From positions 1 through 60,600 of the forward strand of contig QEVK01000021.1 of assembly GCA_003577315.1 (NCBI GenBank): a stretch of 60,600 nucleotides of DNA, written 5' to 3'. The notes under the pieces are model-generated. The model did not search any database and was not told the DNA's origin. It was given only the letters and a program-made list of their open reading frames with translations. This DNA comes from Hyphomicrobiales bacterium. Its GTDB lineage: Bacteria > Pseudomonadota > Alphaproteobacteria > Rhizobiales > Rhizobiaceae. The translations under genes and the position numbers were made by a program. Positions 48,476 to 57,201 of the stretch are shown piece after piece. How positions within the stretch are numbered: the stretch's first letter is position 1; each line of letters begins with the position of its first letter.

Positions 48476-48973
48476 ATGGCCGGTTCTGCACCCGACGTCG
48501 CCATCATCATGGGCAGCCAGTCCGACTGGGCCACGATGCGCCACGCCGCCGAGACGCTCGAGGCGCTCGGCATCGCCCATGACAGCCTGATCGTCTCGGC
48601 CCACCGCACGCCGAAGCGACTCTACGACTTCGCCACCGGCGCGAGAGCGGCCGGCTACAAGGTCATCGTCGCGGGCGCGGGCGGGGCGGCGCATCTGCCG
48701 GGCATGACGGCGGCGCTGACGCCGCTGCCGGTGTTCGGCGTGCCGGTCGAATCGAAGGCGCTTTCGGGCAAGGATTCGCTGCTCTCCATCGTGCAGATGC
48801 CGGCCGGCATCCCCGTCGGCACGCTGGCCATCGGCCGCGCCGGCGCCGTCAACGCCGCGCTGCTCGCCGCCGCCGTGCTTTCGCTGTCCGATCCCGCGCT
48901 CGCGGCGCGGCTCGACGCCTGGCGCGCCCAGCAGACCGGGGCGGTCGCCGAACGGCCGGACGACGGGGCATGA
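48476..48973 (+). CDS. purE: N5-carboxyaminoimidazole ribonucleotide mutase
   Basis: This 165-residue class I PurE converts N5-CAIR to CAIR in purine synthesis. Motifs are [52 protein letters not shown] and [28 protein letters not shown] precedes the ATG. Its stop overlaps the purK start by 4 bp, so the two act in tandem and are translationally coupled. Confidence 0.97.
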   Translation: MAGSAPDVAIIMGSQSDWATMRHAAETLEALGIAHDSLIVSAHRTPKRLYDFATGARAAGYKVIVAGAGGAAHLPGMTAALTPLPVFGVPVESKALSGKDSLLSIVQMPAGIPVGTLAIGRAGAVNAALLAAAVLSLSDPALAARLDAWRAQQTGAVAERPDDGA

Positions 48974-50061
48974 CGGCGCCGCTTCCGGCCGGCTCGACCA
49001 TCGGCATCGTCGGCGGCGGCCAGCTCGGCCGCATGCTGGCGATGGCCGCGGCCCGGCTCGGCTACCGCACCGTCGTGCTGGAGCCGCAGGCCGGCTGCCC
49101 GGCCGCCCAGGTCGCCAGCCGGCAGATCGTCGCCGCCTATGACGACGCGGCGGCGCTGGACGAGCTTGCCGGCGCCTGCGCGGTCGTCACCTACGAGTTC
49201 GAGAACGTGCCGGTGGCGGCGGCCGAGCGGCTTGCCGGGACGGTGCCGGTCCTGCCGCCGCCGCGCGCGCTGGAAGTGGCGCAGGACCGCCTCGCCGAGA
49301 AGACCGCGCTCAACGCCATGGGCATCGCGACGGCGCAGTTCGTGGCCGTCGACGGCGACGCCGACCTCGCCGCCGGCCTCGCCGCCTTCGGCGGCGACGG
49401 CGTGCTCAAGACGCGCCGCCTCGGCTATGACGGCAAGGGCCAGCGCGTATTCCGCGCCGCCTCGGCCGCGGACGCCGGCGGCGCGTTCGCCGCCATGGGC
49501 TCGGTGCCGCTGATCCTCGAATCGCTGGTGCCGTTCGAGCGCGAGATCTCCGTCATCGCCGCGCGCGGCCGCGACGGGCGCGTCGCCGCTTACGACCCGG
49601 CCGAGAACGTCCACCGGAACGGCATCCTGCACACCTCGACCGTGCCGGCGGCGGCGATGCCCGCGACGCTTGCCGCCGCGCGCGCGGCGGCTGCCGCCAT
49701 CCTCGACGGGCTCGGCTATGTCGGCGTCATCGGCGTCGAGTTCTTCGCGCTCGCCGACGGTTCCGTGCTCGTCAACGAGATCGCGCCGCGCGTGCACAAT
49801 TCCGGCCACTGGACCGAGGCCGCCTGCGTCGTCTCGCAGTTCGAGCAGCACATCCGCGCCGTCGCCGGCCTGCCGCTGGGCGATCCGGCCCGCCACGGCG
49901 ACTGCGTGATGGAGAACCTGATCGGCGACGACATCCTGCGCGCGCCCGCCCTTCTGGCGGAGCCGGGGCTGATGCTGCACCTCTACGGCAAGGAGGAGGC
50001 GCGGCCCGGCCGCAAGATGGGGCATTTCACGCGGCTGAAGGCGCGCGGCGGCGCGGCGTGA
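48970..50061 (+). CDS. purK: N5-carboxyaminoimidazole ribonucleotide synthase
   Basis: This 363-residue ATP-grasp enzyme makes N5-CAIR from AIR, bicarbonate and ATP. It has [20 protein letters not shown] at the N-terminus, [31 protein letters not shown] in the ATP-grasp domain, [19 protein letters not shown], and the metal site [17 protein letters not shown]. Its length is standard. The start overlaps the purE stop. A new promoter for rpmJ follows within 25 bp of its end. Confidence 0.97.
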   Translation: MTAPLPAGSTIGIVGGGQLGRMLAMAAARLGYRTVVLEPQAGCPAAQVASRQIVAAYDDAAALDELAGACAVVTYEFENVPVAAAERLAGTVPVLPPPRALEVAQDRLAEKTALNAMGIATAQFVAVDGDADLAAGLAAFGGDGVLKTRRLGYDGKGQRVFRAASAADAGGAFAAMGSVPLILESLVPFEREISVIAARGRDGRVAAYDPAENVHRNGILHTSTVPAAAMPATLAAARAAAAAILDGLGYVGVIGVEFFALADGSVLVNEIAPRVHNSGHWTEAACVVSQFEQHIRAVAGLPLGDPARHGDCVMENLIGDDILRAPALLAEPGLMLHLYGKEEARPGRKMGHFTRLKARGGAA

Positions 50062-50083
50062 GCCCGAATCCGCAGCGCGGCGG

Positions 50084-50112
50084 TTGACAGGCGCTTGCGG
50101 TCTCGGCTAAGA
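50084..50112 (+). promoter_or_regulatory. Candidate promoter of rpmJ
   Basis: A perfect -35 hexamer TTGACA (50084-50089) is followed after 17 bp by CTAAGA (50107-50112). The -10 is poor, as is common in GC-rich alphaproteobacteria. The transcript would start about 70 bp before the gene. Confidence 0.5.
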
Positions 50113-50126
50113 GCCACCCGGAATTC

Positions 50127-50151
50127 AAGGGCGCGCCGGCGGCGCGCCTTT
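50127..50151 (+). promoter_or_regulatory. Strong hairpin in the rpmJ leader
   Basis: GGCGCGCC (50130-50137) pairs with GGCGCGCC (50141-50148) across GGC. The flanking G, A, A pair with TTT to give an 11-bp stem including one G-U. A short T-run ends it, so it may act as a partial terminator of purEK transcripts or as a leader structure for rpmJ. Confidence 0.5.
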
Positions 50152-50191
50152 CACGTTGGCCCGTCAGGGCATCAGGAAACGGGCTCGACCG

Positions 50192-50317
50192 ATGAAGATC
50201 AAGAACTCGCTCAAGGCGCTCAAGAGCCGTCACCGCGACAACCGCCTGGTTCGCCGCAAGGGCCGCGTCTACATCATCAACAAGACCGCGCCGCGCTACA
50301 AGGCCCGCCAGGGCTGA
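50192..50317 (+). CDS. rpmJ: 50S ribosomal protein L36 (zinc-free type)
   Basis: This 41-residue basic protein reads [20 protein letters not shown], then [20 protein letters not shown] and a final Gly. It lacks the four cysteines of the classical zinc-ribbon L36, so it is the C-minus form (like E. coli YkgO), which is the normal form in Rhizobiales. It is too short for many gene finders. It has its own upstream promoter-like sequence and a leader hairpin. Confidence 0.96.
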   Translation: MKIKNSLKALKSRHRDNRLVRRKGRVYIINKTAPRYKARQG

Positions 50318-50405
50318 GCCTGCGGCCGGGGCGTTCGTTCCCGGCTCTGCGCGACTCACGCGAAATTCACTTTGACGTTCCGTCGTGCCCGGATAGGCTC
50401 CGGGC

Positions 50406-51011
50406 ATGCGGAGCGTCGTTTCCATTTCAGTCGCGATCCTGCTGGCGTTCACCGCCGGCGCCCCGGCGCAGGTGACGGGCCAGGTCACCGGGGAGCGGGC
50501 GGCCGGCCGCGGCATCGCCGCCGAGGACCCGCAGGCGCGGCTCGACCGCCTGTTCGCCGACCTGAAGCGCGCCGGCAACGAGACCGCGGCCGCGCGCATC
50601 TCCCAGCGCATCAGGAGCGAGTGGTCGAAGTCGGGCAGCGCCACCATCGACCTTCTGATGCAATGGTCCAACAAGGCCGTCAACGAGAAGAAGCTCGACG
50701 TCGCGCTCGACTATCTCGACGAGATCGTCACGCTGGCCCCCACCTATGCCGAGGGCTGGAACCTGCGCGCCACCGTGCATTTCGCCCGCGACGACTACGC
50801 CCGCTCGATGGCCGACATCGACCGGGTTCTGCGGCTGGAGCCGCGCCATTTCGGCGCGCTCGCCGGCATGGCCGCGATCCTCAAGGCGACCGGCCACGAG
50901 GCGGCCGCGGCCGGGGTCTACGAGCGGCTGCTCGAGATCTATCCGATGATGCGGGCCGCGCAGAGCGAGCTCGGCAAGCTCGCCGACGAGATGGCCGGGC
51001 AGGGTATCTGA
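50406..51011 (+). CDS. Exported tetratricopeptide-repeat protein
   Basis: This 201-residue protein has a signal peptide (MRSVVSISVAILLAFTAGAP, cleavage near residue 21). TPR-like helices begin at about residue 45 (PQARLDRLFADLKRAGNETA, then AARISQRI) and give clear TPR units around residues 90-160 (ALDYLDEIVTLAPTYAEGWN, then ADIDRVLRLEPRHFGALAGM). It probably acts as a periplasmic scaffold. It lies convergent with pyk, 28 bp away, and downstream of rpmJ. No specific partner can be inferred. Confidence 0.85.
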   Translation: MRSVVSISVAILLAFTAGAPAQVTGQVTGERAAGRGIAAEDPQARLDRLFADLKRAGNETAAARISQRIRSEWSKSGSATIDLLMQWSNKAVNEKKLDVALDYLDEIVTLAPTYAEGWNLRATVHFARDDYARSMADIDRVLRLEPRHFGALAGMAAILKATGHEAAAAGVYERLLEIYPMMRAAQSELGKLADEMAGQGI

Positions 51012-51039
51012 ACGGCCGCGGCGCTCGCGGCGCGGCCCC

Positions 51040-52476
51040 TCAGCCGCCGGCCTGCTCCTCCGCCCCGATATAGGCGATGCGCAGCATGTTGGTGGAGCCG
51101 GGCGTGCCGAGCGGCACGCCGGCCGAGATGATGATGCGGTCGCCCTCGCGGCCGAAGCTCTCCTCATGGGCGATGCGGCAGGCGCGCTCGACCATGTCGT
51201 CGAGGTCGTGGGCGTCCTCGGTGACGACGCAGTGCAGACCCCACACCAGCGACAGCCGGCGCGCGGTCCTGAGCACCGGCGACAGCGCCACGATGGGAAG
51301 CTGCGGCCGCTCGCGCGCCGCGCGCAGGCCGGTGGCGCCCGATCCGGTATAGGTGACGATGGCCGACAGCTTCAGCGTCTCGCCGATCTGCCGCGCCGCC
51401 GCCGAGATCGCATCCGCGCCCGTCGCCTCCGGCTCGGAGCGCTGGGCGTTGATGATGCCGGGATAGAGCGGGTCCTTCTCCACCTGCACGGCGATGGCGT
51501 TCATGGTCGCCACCGCCTCGACCGGGTACTCGCCGGCCGCCGATTCGGCCGACAGCATCACCGCGTCCGCGCCCTCGAACACGGCGATGGAGACGTCGGA
51601 GACCTCGGCGCGGGTCGGCACCGGCGCCGAGATCATCGATTCCAGCATCTGGGTGGCCACCACCACCGGCTTGCCCGCCTTGCGCGCGGCGCGGGTGATC
51701 TGCTTCTGGATGCCGGGCACGGCCTCCAGCGGCATCTCGACGCCGAGGTCGCCGCGCGCCACCATCAGCGCGTCGGACAGTTCGATGATCTCGGCAAGCC
51801 GGGTGACCGCCTGCGGCTTCTCGATCTTGGACAGGAGCGCGGCGCGGCCGCGCGCGATCTTGCGCGCCTCGGCCAGATCCTCCGGCCGCTGGATGAAGGA
51901 CAGCGCGACCCAGTCCACCCCTTCCGCCAGCACGGCTTCCAGGTCCTTGCGGTCCTTCTCGGTCAGCGCGCCGACCGGAAGCTCGGTGTCGGGCAGGCTC
52001 ACGCCCTTGCGGTCGGATATCCTCGTGCCCGAGACGACGGTGCAGACGATGCGCCTGCCGTCGGCCTCGACCGCCCTGAGGTGCAGCTTGCCGTCGTCGA
52101 TCAGCAGCCGGTGGCCGGGCTCGACCGAGCGCAGGATCTCGGGATGCGGCAGGTGGACGCGGCTGCCGTCGCCGGGCGCGGGGTCGTCGTCGAGCGTGAA
52201 GGTCTGGCCCGGCGTCAGCGTCTCGGCGCCGTTGGCGAACCTGCCGACGCGCAGCTTCGGCCCCTGCAGGTCGGCGAGGATGCCGATCGGCCGCCCCACC
52301 TGGCGCTCGACATCGCGGATGCGGGCGACCAGCGTGCGCATGAGCGGATGGTCGGCATGGCTCATGTTGATGCGGAAGACGTCGGCGCCGGCCTCGAACA
52401 GCCGGCGGATCATCGCCTCGTCGGAGGAAGCCGGCCCCAGCGTCGCCAGTATCTTGACCTTGCGGTCGCGCCTCAT
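51040..52476 (-). CDS. pyk: Pyruvate kinase
   Basis: This 478-residue enzyme makes pyruvate and ATP from phosphoenolpyruvate. Conserved blocks are KVKILATLGPASSDEAMIRR, FRINMSHADH, GILADLQGPKLRVGRF, DWVALSFIQRPEDL, LLSKIEKPQAVTRL containing the catalytic lysine, MVARGDLGVEMPLEAVP and GADAVMLSAESAAGEYPVEA. The C-terminal domain is complete. Its ATG overlaps the stop of the DUF1036 gene (ATGA), so the two are coupled. It completes lower glycolysis together with gap and pgk, encoded 14 kb upstream. Confidence 0.97.
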   Translation of the reverse strand: MRRDRKVKILATLGPASSDEAMIRRLFEAGADVFRINMSHADHPLMRTLVARIRDVERQVGRPIGILADLQGPKLRVGRFANGAETLTPGQTFTLDDDPAPGDGSRVHLPHPEILRSVEPGHRLLIDDGKLHLRAVEADGRRIVCTVVSGTRISDRKGVSLPDTELPVGALTEKDRKDLEAVLAEGVDWVALSFIQRPEDLAEARKIARGRAALLSKIEKPQAVTRLAEIIELSDALMVARGDLGVEMPLEAVPGIQKQITRAARKAGKPVVVATQMLESMISAPVPTRAEVSDVSIAVFEGADAVMLSAESAAGEYPVEAVATMNAIAVQVEKDPLYPGIINAQRSEPEATGADAISAAARQIGETLKLSAIVTYTGSGATGLRAARERPQLPIVALSPVLRTARRLSLVWGLHCVVTEDAHDLDDMVERACRIAHEESFGREGDRIIISAGVPLGTPGSTNMLRIAYIGAEEQAGG

Positions 52477-52985
52477 CGCGCACCCGTCCCGGGAACGGGG
52501 GTTGCGCCGCCTGCCGGCTCGTCGGTCAACTGCACCATCCAGCTCGCTTGCTCCCGCGTGTCGTATTCCTGAAAGCCGGCGCGCTGGAAGCCGCGCGCGA
52601 AGCAGTCGCCGGCGCCGGCGATCTTGAACTCGCGCTCGGCCACGCACATGTTGACCGGCCCGTCCCAGCGGCCGCCGCGCTCGGCGTCCTCGGCATAGAG
52701 ATAGTAGTAGCGCGACGACAGCGCGCCCTCGATCAGCGTCTTGCAGGTCGAGCCCTCGATGTGCCACCAGCCCTCGGTCACCCAGCCGGTGCTGGCGCGA
52801 TAGCCGATGGCCACGCCGACCAGGCTCTGCGTGGCGTTGCAGACGCGGAAGTCGGCGCGCGCCGGCGTGGCCGCGACCGTCGAGGCCGCGCCGGCCAGCG
52901 CGAACACGCCAAGCAGCGCCGCCGCGCGCCGCCGCGCGGCCGCCCGCATCGTCCCATCCGTGCCTGTCGAAGCAGTCGTCATCAT
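52473..52985 (-). CDS. DUF1036 exported protein
   Basis: This 170-residue protein has an N-terminal signal peptide whose hydrophobic core is ALLGVFALAGAASTVAATPA, with cleavage near ARA before DFRVCN. The mature part carries the DUF1036 pattern: FRVCNATQSLVGVAIGYRAS, TEGWWHIEGSTCKTLIEG, RYYYLYAEDAERGGRW and DCFARGFQRAGFQEYDTRE. It is probably a small secreted or periplasmic beta-rich protein of unknown role. Two possible ATGs lie at 52985 and 52949; the first has AGG upstream. It is coupled to pyk by a 4-bp overlap, a pairing often seen in Rhizobiales. Confidence 0.88.
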   Translation of the reverse strand: MMTTASTGTDGTMRAAARRRAAALLGVFALAGAASTVAATPARADFRVCNATQSLVGVAIGYRASTGWVTEGWWHIEGSTCKTLIEGALSSRYYYLYAEDAERGGRWDGPVNMCVAEREFKIAGAGDCFARGFQRAGFQEYDTREQASWMVQLTDEPAGGATPVPGTGAR

Positions 52986-53128
52986 GCGGTGCCTATTTCA
53001 AAGAAGTGAGCGCTTGTGTCAACGCGCAGCGATCTTGCCCGCGAGCGTGTCGAAACCGCGGCATTGCGCGCGGGCGCGCTTCGTGGAACACAGGCGGCAC
53101 CCTGCCCCGGAGACGGACCCTGCCGCCC

Positions 53129-53926
53129 ATGACACGCGACGCGCTCTTTTCCCCGTTCGAGGTCGTCGAGGGCGACCGCTCCAGGGGCCTGGTGCTGGTG
53201 GCCGACCATGCCGGGCGAGCGCTCCCCGACGAGTATGGCGACCTCGGCCTGCCGGCGGCCGAGTTCGAGCGCCACATCGCCTACGACATCGGCGTCGAGG
53301 CGCTGACGCGGGCGCTGGCGGCCGCGCTCGGCGCGCCGGCGGTGATGGCGCGCTTCTCGCGCCTGCTGATCGACGCCAACCGCGGCGAGGACGATCCGAC
53401 GCTGATCCGCCAGCTCTACGACGGCACGATCATCCCCGCCAACTATCCGCTGGGCGCGCAGGAGCGGGAGCGGCGGCTGGAACGCTACTGGCGGCCCTAT
53501 CACGACGCGCTCGGCGCGGTGGTGGCCTCGGTCGCGGCCACGAGCGGCGCGGCGCCCTTCCTCCTGTCGCTCCATTCCTTCACGCCGACGATGCAGGGGC
53601 GGGCGCGGCCGTGGCATGTCGGCATCCTGTGGGACGCGGACGACCGCGCCCCCCGCCCGCTCCTCGACATGCTGTCGGCCGACCCGGCGCTGGTGGTGGG
53701 CGACAACGAGCCCTATGACGGGGCGCTGCGCGGCGACACCATGTTCCGCCACGCCATCGTCAACGGCTACGCGCACGCGCTGGTCGAGATCAGGCAGGAC
53801 CTGATCGCCACGCCCGAGGGCGTCGAGGCCTGGGCGCGACGGCTCGTGCCGATGGTCGAGGCCGTCAACGCCATGGCGGACGTGCATGTGGTAAGACAAT
53901 ACGGCTCCCGCACGGGACCCATCTGA
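53129..53926 (+). CDS. N-formylglutamate amidohydrolase family protein
   Basis: This 265-residue protein has the FGase blocks [79 protein letters not shown] and [20 protein letters not shown]. These include the likely metal ligands (HAG, SLHSF, EIRQD). Classical HutG acts in histidine breakdown, but there is no hut gene nearby, so the true substrate may differ. A start at the ATG at 53129 is chosen; the upstream in-frame extension is Arg/Cys-rich and not protein-like. DUF1244 follows 11 bp later. Confidence 0.88.
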   Translation: MTRDALFSPFEVVEGDRSRGLVLVADHAGRALPDEYGDLGLPAAEFERHIAYDIGVEALTRALAAALGAPAVMARFSRLLIDANRGEDDPTLIRQLYDGTIIPANYPLGAQERERRLERYWRPYHDALGAVVASVAATSGAAPFLLSLHSFTPTMQGRARPWHVGILWDADDRAPRPLLDMLSADPALVVGDNEPYDGALRGDTMFRHAIVNGYAHALVEIRQDLIATPEGVEAWARRLVPMVEAVNAMADVHVVRQYGSRTGPI

Positions 53927-53937
53927 AGGAGGCTGCG

Positions 53938-54249
53938 ATGACCGACGACCGGGGCGACGACCTGAAGCGCGATTTCGAGGCGGCAGCCTTTCGCCGGCTG
54001 GTCGAGCACCTGCGCGGCCGCGCCGACGTGCAGAACATCGACCTGATGAACCTCGCCGGCTTCTGCCGCAACTGCCTGGCCGACTGGTATCGCGAGGCCG
54101 CGCAGGCGGCCGGCGTCGCCATGGACAAGGACGAGGCGCGAAGGATCGTCTACGGCATGCCCTATGCCGAGTGGCGCGCGCGCCACCAGCGCGAGGCGAC
54201 GCCCGAGCAGAAGGCCGCTTTCGAGAAGAGCCATCCGAAAGGGCATTGA
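53938..54249 (+). CDS. DUF1244 family protein
   Basis: This 103-residue protein has the diagnostic DUF1244 core: [38 protein letters not shown] and [20 protein letters not shown]. Two cysteines spaced CxxC (FCRNCL) may bind a metal. It is a small helical family of unknown function found in proteobacteria. AAGGAGG is placed well before the ATG, and the gene lies 11 bp after the formylglutamate amidohydrolase gene, so the two form an operon. The gapR gene follows 83 bp downstream. Confidence 0.92.
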   Translation: MTDDRGDDLKRDFEAAAFRRLVEHLRGRADVQNIDLMNLAGFCRNCLADWYREAAQAAGVAMDKDEARRIVYGMPYAEWRARHQREATPEQKAAFEKSHPKGH

Positions 54250-54332
54250 TTCTTGCCGGCGGGTCGGGCAACCAGACGCCCGCCCGCCGCGCCGCCGACT
54301 CGCCGCGCGGCCCCGACCTGTGGAGATCCGAC

Positions 54333-54596
54333 ATGGCCGAAGACATCACCGCCGAGCCCGCCCAGACCGTCGCCGCCGGCCAGCTCCGCTCGTTCATCGA
54401 GCGCATCGAGCGGCTGGAGGAGGAGAAGCAGACCATCGCCGACGACATCAAGGAGGTGTTCGCCGAGGCCAAGGGCACCGGCTTCGACACCAAGGCGATG
54501 CGGACCATCCTTCGCCTGCGCAAGAAGGATGCTGCCGAGCGGCAGGAGGAGGAGGCGATCCTCGACCTCTACATGGCCGCGCTCGGCATGGCCTGA
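54333..54596 (+). CDS. gapR: GapR-like nucleoid-associated protein (DUF2312)
   Basis: This 87-residue protein contains [20 protein letters not shown], then [20 protein letters not shown] and [20 protein letters not shown], the DUF2312 signature. The Caulobacter homologue GapR binds overtwisted, AT-rich DNA ahead of replication and transcription and is needed for normal chromosome replication. GGAGATCCGAC precedes the ATG. Its nearest neighbours, DUF1244 and the amidohydrolase, are metabolic or unknown. Confidence 0.93.
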   Translation: MAEDITAEPAQTVAAGQLRSFIERIERLEEEKQTIADDIKEVFAEAKGTGFDTKAMRTILRLRKKDAAERQEEEAILDLYMAALGMA

Positions 54597-54660
54597 ACGG
54601 CAGCCGCGCCGGACGGCGGCACGACCGTCCGGCTTCTCCTGTCCGCCTTGCCTGCCCGCC

Positions 54661-56544
54661 TTACCCGTCCTCGCGCGGCGCGAGCAGGATCGAGGACGGC
54701 AGGTCGATCGCGACGGACAGCCCTTGCGCCTCCATGGTGCGGACGAACCGGCCGCGGAACTGCCTTTCGACGATCGTTTCCAGCAATTTCGAGCCGAACC
54801 CGCCGGACGGGACCGCCGCCGTCCCCGGGGCGGCGAAGCGCTCGGTCCAGCCTATCGTCTGCCACTCGCCGCTGCGGCGCAGCGCGACGTTCAGCCGGCC
54901 GTCGGCCTGCGCCAGCGCGCCGTACTTGGCGGCGTTGGTCGCCAGCTCGTGCAGGATCAGCGCCACCGAGGTGATGGCGCTCGCCTGAAGCGTGGCGTCC
55001 TCTGCCTCGATGACGATGTGGCCGGCCGCTCCCGTCCGGTAGGGGTCGAGCAACTGCTCCAGCAGGCCGCGCAGGGAACCCGCCTTGCCGCCGCCGCTGC
55101 CGCGGATCAGGCCGTGCGCGCGGTGCAGCGCCTCGAGGCGCGCGCGCAGCCTGCCGGCGAGGGGCGCGAGGTCCGGCTCCTCGCGCACCGACAGGCCGAC
55201 GAGGCCGCCGACGAGGGCGAACAGGTTCTTGATGCGGTGGTCCAGCTCGCGCGTCACCAGCTCCTTCTGCGCGTCGAGCTGCTTGGCATCCTCGATGTCG
55301 GTCGAGGTGCCGTACCAGCGCACGATCCTGCCGCGGGCGTCCCGCATCGGCATGGCGATGACGCGCAGCCAGCGGAAGACGCCGTCGTGGCGGCGGAAGC
55401 GGTAGTCGATGTCGTAGGTCTCGCCGGTGGCGAGGCAGGCCGTCCAGGTCGCCGTCACGCGCTCGCGGTCGTCGGGATGGACCAGCTCCAACCAGATGCC
55501 GGGCGTGATGTCCTCGTGGGGGACGCCGGTGAACTCGGTCCAGCGACGGTTGAAATAGTCGTGGGCGCCGGCTGCGTCGGCGCTCCAGACCATCTGCGGG
55601 ATGGCCTCGCTCAGTGTGTCGAAGCGCAGGTTGCTCTGCTCCAGCGCCGCCGCCGTCTCGGCCTGCGCCGTCACGTCGAGGATGATGCCGGCGAGCTGGA
55701 CGACGCGCTGGCGCTCGTCGCGGATCGGCCGGCCCGAGGCGACGTACCAGCGCAGCGCGCCGTCATGCGTGATGGTGCGGAACCGGCTGCGATAGTCGAT
55801 TCCCGTCGCGACGGCCTCGTCGACGGCCGAAAGCACGCGCGCGCGGTCGTCGGCGTAGAGGTTGGCCGACAGCGTCTCCAGCGACAGGCCGCTGCGCGCC
55901 TCGGCCTCCGGGACGCCGTATTGCTGGGCGAGGCTGCCGTCGATGATGATGCGGCGGCTGTCGACGTCGAAATCCCAGGTGCCGACGATGCCGCCGGCCT
56001 CCAGCGCCATCTCGATGCGCTGGTGCGACATGGCGAGCGCCTTGCGCATGCGCATGTGCTCGGTCGTCTCGCTGGCCATCAGCAGGACGGCGCAGACGCC
56101 ACCCTGCGAGGAGACGACGGGGATCAGGCTGAGGTTGAACCAGCAGATGCGGCACACGCCGGCGCGGCAAAGCCTGATCGGCTCGTCGCGGAAGCGCAGG
56201 CTGCGGCCCGCGCGGCAGGCGTCGATGGCGTCGCGATAGAAGGCGGCGGCGATGGGCAGGACGTCGGCGACGGGCCGGCCCTGGGCGTCGGCATGGGCGT
56301 CGCCGAACATCTCCCGCGCCGCTTCGTTGCAGACCACGATCCCCTCGCGGCCGACCAGCACCGCCATCGGCGAGGCCGAGCGCATGACCGTGGCGACGGC
56401 GGCGCGCAGCTCCGGCGGCCAGTCCGCCACCGGACCGGCGGGCGAGGCCGCCCAGTTCACCGAGAGGAATGCGGGAGGAAGGATCGTAGCCCCGTCCGGG
56501 CTGCTGTTTCCTGTGTCGAATCCGGGAAGAAGATGCTCGGCCAT
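54661..56544 (-). CDS. PAS-domain HWE-type sensor histidine kinase
   Basis: This 627-residue cytosolic kinase has no membrane segments. At least three PAS domains can be traced: one near residues 40-165 (MAVLVGREGIVVCNEAAREM), then two with PAC ends (RRIIIDGSLAQQYGVPEAEA; DYFNRRWTEFTGVPHED, then FRRHDGVFRWLRVIAMPM). The histidine box is ELDHRIKNLFALVGGLVGLS. The ATPase domain has LILHELATNAAKYGAL, with the Asn of the N box and the later WTERF (W-x-E) that defines the HWE class. Such kinases in rhizobia feed general-stress or response-regulator pathways. The ATG at 56544 is chosen; an earlier one is not supported. The signal is unknown. A divergent AT-rich promoter region of 239 bp follows upstream. 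Confidence 0.9.
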   Translation of the reverse strand: MAEHLLPGFDTGNSSPDGATILPPAFLSVNWAASPAGPVADWPPELRAAVATVMRSASPMAVLVGREGIVVCNEAAREMFGDAHADAQGRPVADVLPIAAAFYRDAIDACRAGRSLRFRDEPIRLCRAGVCRICWFNLSLIPVVSSQGGVCAVLLMASETTEHMRMRKALAMSHQRIEMALEAGGIVGTWDFDVDSRRIIIDGSLAQQYGVPEAEARSGLSLETLSANLYADDRARVLSAVDEAVATGIDYRSRFRTITHDGALRWYVASGRPIRDERQRVVQLAGIILDVTAQAETAAALEQSNLRFDTLSEAIPQMVWSADAAGAHDYFNRRWTEFTGVPHEDITPGIWLELVHPDDRERVTATWTACLATGETYDIDYRFRRHDGVFRWLRVIAMPMRDARGRIVRWYGTSTDIEDAKQLDAQKELVTRELDHRIKNLFALVGGLVGLSVREEPDLAPLAGRLRARLEALHRAHGLIRGSGGGKAGSLRGLLEQLLDPYRTGAAGHIVIEAEDATLQASAITSVALILHELATNAAKYGALAQADGRLNVALRRSGEWQTIGWTERFAAPGTAAVPSGGFGSKLLETIVERQFRGRFVRTMEAQGLSVAIDLPSSILLAPREDG

Positions 56545-56783
56545 ATGCGCCCCATAGCTTTTCCCCCGGACGGCGCAAGCTAGTGGATCGACCATGGAAA
56601 AGTCCAGCGAATCTGCAAATTAGGATTAATTCCGGTTCTTTCGGGATTCGGCATCGATCTCTATATGGAGTCGCATGTACTTTTTGTGACATGGAGTATC
56701 CGGCGATGAAGAATTATTTTTATTGAACATAAGCGGATGTTGAACATTATCCCACGCCGTGGAATCGCGGCGGGGCGCAAGCT

Positions 56784-57185
56784 GTGGAGAAGTCCATCGT
56801 GCTCGATGTGTTGAAGCGTCGCTTCCTGTCCTTTCGTCGCGAGGCGGTGATGCTGTGGTATGCGTTCCGCGACCCGCGCACGCCGTTTGCCCTCAAGGTC
56901 GCGAGCCTTCTGGCCGGGCTCTATCTCGTCAGCCCGTTCGACCTGATCCCGTTCGCGGTGCCGTTCCTCGGCGTGGTCGACGACCTCGTCGTCGTGCCGC
57001 TCGTGGTCTCGCTGGTCGCCGGGCGGCTGCCGCCGGCCGCGCGCGAGGCGGCCGGCGACAGGGCGGACCGATGGATCGCGCGCTGGTTCAGGCGGCCGCT
57101 GCTCGCCGCCCTCGTCATCCTTGGCGTGCTGGTCGCCATCTGGGCGGGGCTGCTCTATCTCGCCTATCGCTACGTCATCGGATGA
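56784..57185 (+). CDS. YkvA-family (DUF1232) membrane protein
   Basis: This 133-residue protein contains the DUF1232 motif YLVSPFDLIPFAVPFLGVVD, then DLVVVPLVVSLVAGRLP. One or two hydrophobic stretches lie around it and another near the C-terminus (LLAALVILGVLVAIWAGLLY). The start is a GTG at 56784 (GTGGAGAAG). It ends 16 bp before the UbiB-like gene, suggesting an operon. The family function is unknown. Confidence 0.88.
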   Translation: MEKSIVLDVLKRRFLSFRREAVMLWYAFRDPRTPFALKVASLLAGLYLVSPFDLIPFAVPFLGVVDDLVVVPLVVSLVAGRLPPAAREAAGDRADRWIARWFRRPLLAALVILGVLVAIWAGLLYLAYRYVIG

Positions 57186-57201
57186 GGGAGCGGGGCGCAT
57201 C

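Noticed and set aside
52986..53128. Upstream in-frame start of the formylglutamate amidohydrolase at 53006
   Set aside because: The added 41 residues are Cys/Arg-rich and unlike the family. The ATG at 53129 starts directly before the conserved domain.
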